This document shows, one piece after another, positions 24,183 to 35,515 of a DNA stretch of 35,515 bases. The stretch is from NCBI RefSeq assembly GCF_030159055.1, contig NZ_BQXQ01000045.1:1-35515 (forward strand). The letters are read 5' to 3'. Made by a program: the position numbers and the translations under genes. Position 1 is the stretch's first letter, and each line of letters opens with the position of its first letter. The stretch comes from Acidovorax sp. SUPP3334. Lineage in GTDB: Bacteria > Pseudomonadota > Gammaproteobacteria > Burkholderiales > Burkholderiaceae_C. Under the pieces are notes generated by a model. It did no database searches. It was not told the DNA's origin and was given only the letters and a program-made list of their open reading frames with translations.

Positions 24183-25583
24183 TCACAGCTGGAATCCCAC
24201 GGCCCGCACGAAGCCCTCGCCGATGTCCCGCGGCCAGGACGGCCGCCGGGGGACGAACGGCTTGGCCAGAGCGATCTGCGTGGCGCACCAATCCGACAGC
24301 CACCGCACCTCGGCCGGTCCGTAGAACGCGGTCATCGACTCGTAGTTCAGGAACAGGCTGCGCGCGTCCAGGTTGAGCGAGCCGGACAACGCCAGGTCGT
24401 CGTCGATCAGCACGGCCTTGGCATGCACCATGCCGGGCGCGAGCCACACCTCGGCGCCGGCCAGGCCCAGCTCGCGCAGGGCACGCTCGCGGGCCCAGTC
24501 GGCCAGGCGGTGGTTGGATCGCCGGGGCACCAGCAGGCTCACCCGCACGCCGCGGCGGCAGGCCATGCACCACGCCTGCAGCAAGGCGTCGTCGGGCACG
24601 AAGTACGGTGTCACGGCCACGATGCGCTCCTGTGCGTGATAAGCACCGGCCAGCAGCAGGGCGTGCACGGTGTCGTCGGCATGGTCGGGGCCGCTGGGCA
24701 CCCACTGGGCCAATGCCCCCTGCTCGGGGCCGGCGGGCAGCGGCTGCTTCAGCGCTGCGCGCACCAGCCGGCCGCTGGCGGTGCTCCAGTCGGCTTCGAA
24801 CTGCGCCGCGGCCTGCAGGGCGATGGGGCCGTGGACCTCGTAGCTCAGGTCGATCCATGCCGGGTGGCCGGGCTGGTCCAGAAAATATTCGCAGGCCAGG
24901 TTGCGCCCGCCGCTCCACAGGCGCTCGCCATCGGCCACCACCAGCTTGCGGTGGTTGCGCAGGTTGGTGCGCCCGCGCATCGGGTTGTGCAGCATGGGCA
25001 TGAAGCGCCGCACCTGCACGCCCTGCGCCTGCAGCGTGCGCACCATCGGGCTGGGCGTGGCCAGGCTGCCGACCGCGTCCAGCAGCAGCCGCACCGCCAC
25101 CCCGCGCCGGGCGCACTCGCCCAGGGCCTGCGCGACCTGGCGGCCCACCGGGTCGTCGCCGAAGACGAAGGTGCACACGTCCAGGCTGCGCCCGGCCGAG
25201 GCGATGGTGTCGCGCAAAGTCTGCAGCGCCTGCGCGCCATCGGCATGCAGCACGATGCGCGCGTTGCGCACCGCAGGCTCCAGCTCCATGCTGGCCAGCA
25301 GGCGCGCGGCCCAGGGCGGCCCTGCGGGCAACGCAGCGGCGGCCATGGCCTCTTGCTGCGCTTTGCGAGGACGGCGCAGCGGCCGAGCGAACTTGCGGGT
25401 GCCGAACAGTACGAAAAGCGGCACGGCCATGTACGGAAACGCCACGATGGCCACCACCCAGGCGATGGCGGCCGACGGATGGCGGCGCTGGTGCCCGATG
25501 CGCGTACCCATCACATAGACCAGCAGGCCCACCGCCACGAACACCGCATGGCCCAGGCCGGAGAGAACGGCGAACCCGGTCAA
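24183..25583 (-). CDS. Cardiolipin synthase-like phospholipase D family protein
   Basis: 466 aa. Two N-terminal helices (about 4-25 and 38-60) anchor it to the inner membrane. Two HKD motifs follow: His211/Lys213/Asp218 in NHRKLVVADGERLWSGG and His386/Lys388/Asp393 in VHAKAVLIDDDLALSGSLN. It likely forms cardiolipin from phosphatidylglycerol, or transphosphatidylates a related lipid. The start is a TTG whose last two bases overlap the histidine-kinase stop (TTGA). No ATG precedes it in frame and the first helix requires this start, so translation is probably coupled to the kinase. Linkage to a two-component system suggests control by envelope signals. Confidence 0.85.
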   Translation of the reverse strand: MTGFAVLSGLGHAVFVAVGLLVYVMGTRIGHQRRHPSAAIAWVVAIVAFPYMAVPLFVLFGTRKFARPLRRPRKAQQEAMAAAALPAGPPWAARLLASMELEPAVRNARIVLHADGAQALQTLRDTIASAGRSLDVCTFVFGDDPVGRQVAQALGECARRGVAVRLLLDAVGSLATPSPMVRTLQAQGVQVRRFMPMLHNPMRGRTNLRNHRKLVVADGERLWSGGRNLACEYFLDQPGHPAWIDLSYEVHGPIALQAAAQFEADWSTASGRLVRAALKQPLPAGPEQGALAQWVPSGPDHADDTVHALLLAGAYHAQERIVAVTPYFVPDDALLQAWCMACRRGVRVSLLVPRRSNHRLADWARERALRELGLAGAEVWLAPGMVHAKAVLIDDDLALSGSLNLDARSLFLNYESMTAFYGPAEVRWLSDWCATQIALAKPFVPRRPSWPRDIGEGFVRAVGFQL

Positions 25584-27088
25584 GCCCGGCCCTCGGCCGA
25601 TGGCGGCGGCGCCTCGAACCGCACCGACACGCGCAGGCCGCCCAGGCGCGGGGAGCCGTCCAGATCGACCTGCGCCTGGTGCATGCGCGCGATCGACTGC
25701 ACGATGGCCAGGCCCAGGCCGCTGCCAGGCACCTGGGCACCGCCATCGGCGGCCTGCGGCGCGCGGTAGAAGCGGCCCAGCACGCGTTCGCGGTCACCCT
25801 CGCCAATGCCCGGGCCGCTGTCCTCCACCACGAGGGTGACTGCGCCGGACGGCACAGCACCGCCACCGCCTGTTTCGGCGGTTGCGCCGGCACCCATCGT
25901 TCCCTGGCCCGCGCCGGTGGGCGGCTCGGCGATCACGTGCACGTCCACCACGCCACCGTCGGGCGTGTACTTGATCGCGTTGTCCACCAGATTGCGCAGC
26001 AGAATGCGCAGCGCCTCGGCGTGGCCCGCCAACGGTGCAGCGTCGGCCGTGGCCAGGCCCAGGTCGATACCGCGCTGCTGGGCAGCGGGCGCGGCATCGG
26101 CCACCGCCTGCAGCGCCAGGTCCGCCAGCAGCACCGGCTGCGCGGGCGCCCCGGCCGCCACGCTGGATTCCTGCCGTGCCAGCGCCAGCAGTTGCTCCAC
26201 GAGCCGCGTGGCCCGGTCGATGCCGGCCGACAGCCGGGCCACGGCCACGCTGCGGGCTTCGGCATCGGGGGCGCGCAGCAGCCCTTGCGCCTGCAGCTTG
26301 AGCGCCGCCAGCGGCGAGCGCAGCTCATGCGCGGCATCGGCCACGAAGTGCTGCTGCGCCTCGAAAGCACGCTGCACCCGCACGAAGAGCAGGTTCAGCT
26401 CATCCACCAGCGGCTGCACTTCGGCGGGCAGCGCCTCGCCATCGACCGGCGACAGGTCATCGGCCTGGCGCTGCGCCACCTGGCGGCGCACGCGCTCCAC
26501 GGGCGCCAGCGACCCGCTCACCACCCACCACACGGCCAGCGCCAGCAGCGGAGCCATGAGGGCGATGGGCCCGGCGGTGCTCAGTGCCAGGTCGCGCGCC
26601 ATGGCCTTGCGGGCCGCCATGTCCTGCGCCACCTGAATCACCTGCGCGCGCGTCTGCACGGAAAAAACGCGGTAGGTGCTGCCGTGCGCCTTCACGTTCG
26701 AAAAGCCCAGCACCGCACGCTGCGGCAGCGCAGCGCCCGCGGCGGACTCGAACACGCGCGACCCTTCGGCCGACCAGACCTGCACGACGAACTCGTAGCT
26801 CTCGTCTTCGTGCACCAGCGGCCCGGGCGCGTTGGCCGGCAGCTCCGGCAGGCCGGGGCGCAGGGCCATGGCCATCTGCTCCATGTGGTAGTCGAAAATC
26901 TCGTCGGCCTCGCGCAGCGCCGAGCGGTACGACAGCACGATCTGCAGCAGCGCCGTGCACACGATCGCCCCCAGCAGAAACCACAGCAGCCGCGCGCGCA
27001 GAGAGTGCGCGGGGGATGCGTGCCCGGCGGCCGACGGCGCATGGGCCTGGGTGGCATGCCCGGGGGCGGGTGGCGCTGCGGGTTTCAT
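25580..27088 (-). CDS. Sensor histidine kinase (QseC/TctE-like)
   Basis: 502 aa. A Pro/Ala/His-rich N-terminus leads into TM1 (about 32-53). A periplasmic sensor of ~110 residues, TM2 (about 170-190) and a HAMP-like linker follow. The HisKA domain reads FVADAAHELRSPLAALKLQ with phospho-acceptor His254. The HATPase_c domain shows LRNLVDNAIKYTPDGG (N box), DSGPGIG (G1) and GSGLGLAIVQSI (G2). A Gly/Ala-rich insert (about 415-440) separates N and G1 boxes. The start overlaps the regulator stop (ATGA at 27085-27088). The signal is unknown. Its stop overlaps the downstream cardiolipin-synthase-like gene. Confidence 0.9.
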   Translation of the reverse strand: MKPAAPPAPGHATQAHAPSAAGHASPAHSLRARLLWFLLGAIVCTALLQIVLSYRSALREADEIFDYHMEQMAMALRPGLPELPANAPGPLVHEDESYEFVVQVWSAEGSRVFESAAGAALPQRAVLGFSNVKAHGSTYRVFSVQTRAQVIQVAQDMAARKAMARDLALSTAGPIALMAPLLALAVWWVVSGSLAPVERVRRQVAQRQADDLSPVDGEALPAEVQPLVDELNLLFVRVQRAFEAQQHFVADAAHELRSPLAALKLQAQGLLRAPDAEARSVAVARLSAGIDRATRLVEQLLALARQESSVAAGAPAQPVLLADLALQAVADAAPAAQQRGIDLGLATADAAPLAGHAEALRILLRNLVDNAIKYTPDGGVVDVHVIAEPPTGAGQGTMGAGATAETGGGGAVPSGAVTLVVEDSGPGIGEGDRERVLGRFYRAPQAADGGAQVPGSGLGLAIVQSIARMHQAQVDLDGSPRLGGLRVSVRFEAPPPSAEGRA

Positions 27089-27744
27089 GCCTTGGGCACC
27101 ATGTAGCCCACGCCGCGCACATTCAGCAGCAGGTCGGCACCCAGCTTCTTGCGCAGGCCGTGCACGTACACCTCCACCGCGTTGCTGCTGATCTCGTCCT
27201 TCCAGCCATAGAGTTTTTCTTCGAGCTGGGTGCGCGACAGCACCATGCCCGGGCGGGCCAGCAGCGGCTCCAGCACCGCCCACTCGCGCGCCGACAGCAC
27301 CACGGGCGTGCCGTTCACCGTCACCTCCCGCGTGGCAGGCAGGATGCGCACGCCCTTGTGCTCGTAGGCCGGTTCGGCCCGGCCCGCTGCGCGCCGCGTG
27401 AGCGCGCGAATGCGGGCCAGCAGTTCATCGAGCTCATAGGGCTTGAGCACGTAGTCGTCGGCACCGGCGTCCAGCCCTTCCACGCGCTGGGCCAGCGCGT
27501 CGCGCGCAGTGGCTACCAGCACCGGCGTGCGGTCCTTGCGCGCGCGCAGGTCGCGCAGCACCGCCAGGCCATCACGCCGGGGCAAGCCGAGGTCGAGCAG
27601 CACGAGGTCGTAGGTCTGCGTGCGCAGCGCGGTGTCGGCCATTTCGCCGTCGCGCACCCAGTCCACCGCGTAGTGCTCGGCGCGCAGCAGGTCATGCACG
27701 GCTTCCCCGATCATGGTGTCGTCTTCGACGAGCAGCAGGCGCAT
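27085..27744 (-). CDS. OmpR-family response regulator (QseB-like)
   Basis: 219 aa. The receiver domain has the acidic pocket (VEDD), phospho-acceptor Asp51 (LVLLDLGLP), Thr79 and Lys101 (DYVLKPYEL). The C-terminal winged helix includes LSAREWAVLEPLLARPGMVL, SNAVEVYVHGLRKKLG and VRGVGYMVPK. It binds DNA as a dimer once phosphorylated by the overlapping kinase. GAGGAG precedes ATG 27744. It is first in the regulator-kinase-cardiolipin-synthase operon, 166 nt downstream of the DegP-like gene on the same strand. I do not assign the qseB name because the regulon is unknown. Confidence 0.93.
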   Translation of the reverse strand: MRLLLVEDDTMIGEAVHDLLRAEHYAVDWVRDGEMADTALRTQTYDLVLLDLGLPRRDGLAVLRDLRARKDRTPVLVATARDALAQRVEGLDAGADDYVLKPYELDELLARIRALTRRAAGRAEPAYEHKGVRILPATREVTVNGTPVVLSAREWAVLEPLLARPGMVLSRTQLEEKLYGWKDEISSNAVEVYVHGLRKKLGADLLLNVRGVGYMVPKA

Positions 27745-27910
27745 GGGGCGGCACTCCTCTTTTTTGTCAGGTCATCAACGCCGCCGCGCCGGAAGCGGCT
27801 GCGGCAAATCGCAGCGCCAGCGGCGCGGGTGCATCAGGTTGCAAACGGGTGGCGGTATCCATGGCAGCCAAGCATAGCGGCCAAGCCCCGGGCCGCCGCG
27901 TAGGACGCGG

Positions 27911-29443
27911 TCAGCCCAGAGGCACGGGCACGAAGATCTTGTCGCCGTCGCGCTGAATCAGCAGCGCCACCGACTTGCCCGCCTTGGCCATGGCCTCGCG
28001 CACCTGCTCCACCCCACGGGCAGGCGTGCCGTTGATCGCCAGCAGCACGTCGCCCGGCTGCACGCCCGCCAAGGCCGCAGGGCCGCGCGCGTCTTCAACC
28101 AGCAGGCCGCCGTCCACGCCGGCATCGCGGCGCTCCTGCGGCTGCAGCGGCCGCAGCGCCAGGCCCAGCCGGCCTTTTCCGGCGGACTTTTCAGTGCTGG
28201 CGATCTTGTTGGCCTTCTCGCTCGCATCGCCCAGCGTGGCCATGAACTCCTCGCGCTTGCCATGGCGCCACACCTCCAGCCGCGCCTGCGTACCGGGCGC
28301 CGCCTGGCCCACGATGGCCGGCAGGTCGCCCGAAGCCACGATGGGCTGGCCGTTCACGCTGCGGATCACATCGCCCGACTTGAGGCCCGCCTTGTCGGCC
28401 GGACCGCCGTCTTCCACGCCCGCCACCAATGCACCTTCGGGCTTGTCGAGCTGGAACGAATCGGCAAATGCCTGATTCACCTCCTGCACCGACACGCCCA
28501 GCCGCGCATGGCTGGCCTTGCCCGTGGCCACGATCTGGTCCTTGACCTTGGCGGCCACCTCGATCGGAATGGAGAACGACACGCCCTGGTAACCGCCCGA
28601 GCGGCTGTAGATCTGCGAATTGATGCCCACCACTTCGCCGCGCGCGTTGAACAGCGGGCCACCCGAGTTGCCGGGATTCACCGCCACGTCGGTCTGGATG
28701 AAAGGCACGTAGCTGTCGTCCGGCAGCGAGCGGCCCTTGGCGCTCACCACGCCCGCCGTCACGCTGTTTTCAAAGCCGAACGGCGACCCGATGGCCAGCA
28801 CCCATTCGCCCACGGCCAGATTGCGCGTGCTGCCCAGCTGCACCACGGGCAGGTCCTTCGCATCGATCTTCAAGACGGCAATGTCGGTCTTGGGGTCGGA
28901 GCCCAGCACCTTGGCCCGGAACTCGCGCCGGTCGGTCAGCTTCACCGTCACGCTGTTGGCGCCCTTCACCACATGGGCATTGGTCATGATGATGCCGTCC
29001 GGGCTGACGATGAAGCCCGAGCCTTCACCCCGCGTTGGCACTTCGCGCTGGCGGCCAGGAGCCTGCATGCCGGGCGGCACCATGCCGAAGCGGCGGAAGA
29101 ATTCGAACATCGGGTCGTTCGGGTCCACGCCCTGTGCGCCACCGCTGCGCGGGTGGGCGGCGGTTTCGTCATCGTCGTCTTCCGAGTCGGTCAGCGACGT
29201 CTTGGTGGTGCCGCTCACACTGATGTTCACCACCGCCGGGCCGTTGCGCGCCGTGATCTGCGCGAAGTCCGGCGCCGTCACGCCGCCCGTGTAGGGCAGG
29301 GTCGCCGGCTGCGTCATGGCAGGCGGCATCGCAGCGCGGCTGGAATGCATGTTGGTCACCAGGCCAGCGCCGGTCGCGCCGATGGCACCGGCAGTGAGCA
29401 GGGCCAGAGTCAGCCGGCGCGGGGTCGAGAGAACGGAGTTCAT
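27911..29443 (-). CDS. Periplasmic serine protease of the Do/DegP family
   Basis: 510 aa. Sec signal (RRLTLALLTAGAIGATGAGL, cleavage after the ...SRAA region), then an acidic linker (DSEDDDDE) and the trypsin-like domain with catalytic His157 (MTNAHVV), Asp187 (KTDIAVL) and Ser260 (NPGNSGGPLF). PDZ1 (about 295-390; GALVAGVEDGGPADKAGLKS) and PDZ2 (about 430-505; GLLVEDARGPAALAGVQPGD) follow. This is a housekeeping envelope quality-control protease and chaperone. ATG 29443 is supported by AAAGGA 6 nt upstream. Upstream of a two-component operon on the same strand, as in the mucD/degQ neighbourhoods of related bacteria. degP and degQ cannot be separated by sequence alone. Confidence 0.93.
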   Translation of the reverse strand: MNSVLSTPRRLTLALLTAGAIGATGAGLVTNMHSSRAAMPPAMTQPATLPYTGGVTAPDFAQITARNGPAVVNISVSGTTKTSLTDSEDDDDETAAHPRSGGAQGVDPNDPMFEFFRRFGMVPPGMQAPGRQREVPTRGEGSGFIVSPDGIIMTNAHVVKGANSVTVKLTDRREFRAKVLGSDPKTDIAVLKIDAKDLPVVQLGSTRNLAVGEWVLAIGSPFGFENSVTAGVVSAKGRSLPDDSYVPFIQTDVAVNPGNSGGPLFNARGEVVGINSQIYSRSGGYQGVSFSIPIEVAAKVKDQIVATGKASHARLGVSVQEVNQAFADSFQLDKPEGALVAGVEDGGPADKAGLKSGDVIRSVNGQPIVASGDLPAIVGQAAPGTQARLEVWRHGKREEFMATLGDASEKANKIASTEKSAGKGRLGLALRPLQPQERRDAGVDGGLLVEDARGPAALAGVQPGDVLLAINGTPARGVEQVREAMAKAGKSVALLIQRDGDKIFVPVPLG

Positions 29444-29675
29444 GGCAGTCCTTTCGTTGGGTCGTTGCATGGGGGGCAGTTTGGGCAACGAGACTTAGGT
29501 GTGGCTTAGGCCTGGGTCGGGCCGGGTTGCGGCGCAGTTCAGTCGCTGGATGTGATTCGGCACACATCAAAGGGAAACTCCGCAGGCGGCAAGGAGCACC
29601 CGGCCAGCACAATCTCCCTACCGACAGCTCATCCATAAAGAACTGCGGCGACCACTCAAAAGGGAGGAAAAGGCA

Positions 29676-34510
<4,835 letters not shown>

Positions 34511-34514
<4 letters not shown>

Positions 34515-35392
34515 CCGCCATCGCCCACCGCTACGAATTCGTCTATCTCTTCGACATCACCAATGGCAACCCCAATGGCGACCCGGACGCCGGCAACCTG
34601 CCGCGGCTGGACCCCGAAACCAATCGCGGCCTGGTGACCGACGTGTGCCTGAAACGCAAGATTCGCAACTTCGTTAGTCTGGCCAAGCCGACCGACGAGG
34701 GCTACGCCATCTACATGCAGGAAAAGGCGGTGCTCAATAATCAGCACCGCAAAGCCTACGAAGCCCAATCACTGAAGCCCGAAGACAAGAAACTGCCCAA
34801 GGAAGAAGAGAAGGCACGGGCCATCACGCAGTGGATGTGCAACAACTTCTTCGACGTGCGAACCTTCGGCGCCGTGATGACCAACGGCGTCAACGCGGGC
34901 CAGGTGCGTGGGCCGGTGCAGATGGCCTTCGCCACCTCCATCGATCCCGTGGTGCCACTGGAGATTTCGATCACCCGCATGGCCGTGACCACCGAGAAAG
35001 AGGCCGAGGCGCAGAGCGGCGACAACCGCACCATGGGCCGCAAGCACATCATTCCCTACGGCCTGTACCGCGCGCACGGCTTCATCTCGGCCAAGCTGGC
35101 CGAGCGCACCGGCTTTTCCGATGCGGACCTGGAGCTGTTCTGGCGCGCACTCATCAACATGTTCGAGCACGATAGGTCAGCCGCCCGCGGCGAGATGGCG
35201 GCACGCAAGCTGATCGTGTTCGAGCATGAAAGCGCCATGGGCAATGCACCTGCGCATGTGCTGTTCGATGCCGTCCAGGTCACGCCGGCACACCCCGAGG
35301 CAGAAAGCGCCCCCCGCCGGTTCACGGACTACCGCGTGGAGATCGAGCGTGCGGCCATTCCTTCGGGCGTGACCGTTCGCGAGCTGATCTAG
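34511..35392 (+). CDS. cas7c: Cas7c (Csd2), type I-C Cascade backbone subunit
   Basis: 293 aa, full length. It starts [20 protein letters not shown] then [12 protein letters not shown], the Csd2 signature, and continues with [35 protein letters not shown] and [19 protein letters not shown]. Several copies form the filament that coats the crRNA spacer. ATG 34511 overlaps the cas8c stop. cas4-cas1-cas2 normally follow directly in I-C operons, but here an IS481-like element starts one base after the stop, so any adaptation genes would be separated and possibly decoupled from this transcript. Confidence 0.95.
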
Positions 35393-35393
35393 C

Positions 35394-35515
35394 TGTGATG
35401 TCTCAATAGGTTGTTCACCCGAATGGGTCTGGGAAACTGGAGTTAACACGCTTCAGAGTCACAGAGGGATCCCACCGGATGAACAGCCATAAGAATGCCA
35501 GATTGACATTGGAAG
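35394..35515 (+). mobile_element. IS481-like insertion sequence, left end
   Basis: TGTGATGTCTCAATAGGTTG at 35394 looks like the TGT-starting terminus of IS481-family elements. It is followed at 85 nt by a transposase start. Only the left 122 bp are in the window, so the right end and target duplication cannot be seen. Confidence 0.6.
35479..35515 (+). CDS. IS481-family transposase, N-terminal fragment at window edge
   Basis: Only MNSHKNARLTLE is visible before the window ends. That opening (MN.HKNARLT) is characteristic of IS481-family transposases, in which it leads into a helix-turn-helix and an rve domain. The assignment rests on 12 residues and on the IS-like terminus upstream. Confidence 0.6.
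   Translation, partial: MNSHKNARLTLE

Noticed and set aside
27767-27862. 31-aa minus-strand frame (MDTATRLQPDAPAPLALRF...) upstream of the response regulator
   Set aside because: No ribosome-binding site and Ala/Pro-rich composition; likely chance in a GC-rich leader.
29444-29675. CRISPR repeats or leader upstream of cas3
   Set aside because: No repeated 30-40 nt units occur there or at the right edge; only the divergent promoter region is present.

Overview
This 35.5 kb window looks like the chromosome of a Comamonadaceae-type betaproteobacterium, most like Acidovorax. The evidence is high GC in the housekeeping genes, the gene complement (serS, an fkpB-ispH pair, radC, a DUF2946/TonB-receptor/PepSY uptake cluster, a QseBC-like two-component system, a Do-type protease) and recurring TTGCTAT...ATAGCAA intergenic palindromes. 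The taxonomic placement is inference from sequence style, not from a search.

Layout. 1-1.3 kb is a decayed insertion zone: the frameshifted 3' end of an IS3-family element, a broken tyrosine-recombinase gene and the intact tRNA-Ser(CGA) next to it. 1.3-10.3 kb is mostly housekeeping: a DUF1993 protein, a SAM methyltransferase, serS, a VOC/PhnB-like protein, a serine/threonine dehydratase, a CBS-pair protein, a CNNM/CorC-type membrane protein, ispH with fkpB, and divergent radC.

10.3-16.9 kb is a lower-GC accessory island and the most interesting part. It starts with a 311-aa protein that looks like a pore-forming or membrane-acting toxin (soluble N-terminus, glycine/alanine-rich hydrophobic segments, Cys-rich tip). 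Seven tandem paralogous ~165-aa three-helix membrane proteins follow, which I read as an amplified immunity array. Two short relics of a toxin C-terminus lie between array members. A ~590 bp segment of the array is duplicated, and the seventh member is cut by an internally deleted IS630 element. A BrnT/BrnA-like toxin-antitoxin pair closes the island.

16.9-24.1 kb holds a secreted argininosuccinate-lyase-like protein lacking its region-2 histidine, a small membrane peptide, a DUF2127 membrane protein, and an uptake cluster (DUF2946 protein, TonB-dependent siderophore-type receptor, PepSY reductase-like membrane protein). 24.2-29.4 kb, all on the minus strand, holds a response regulator, a histidine kinase and a cardiolipin-synthase-like phospholipase D, all overlapping, preceded by a DegP/DegQ-type periplasmic protease. 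This suggests envelope stress and membrane homeostasis.

29.7-35.4 kb is the effector half of a type I-C CRISPR-Cas operon (cas3-cas5c-cas8c-cas7c). A strong internal ribosome-binding site inside cas8c predicts a separate Cas11c small subunit. One base after cas7c an IS481-like element begins and runs off the window, so it separates the effector genes from any cas4-cas1-cas2 beyond. No CRISPR array lies in the window.
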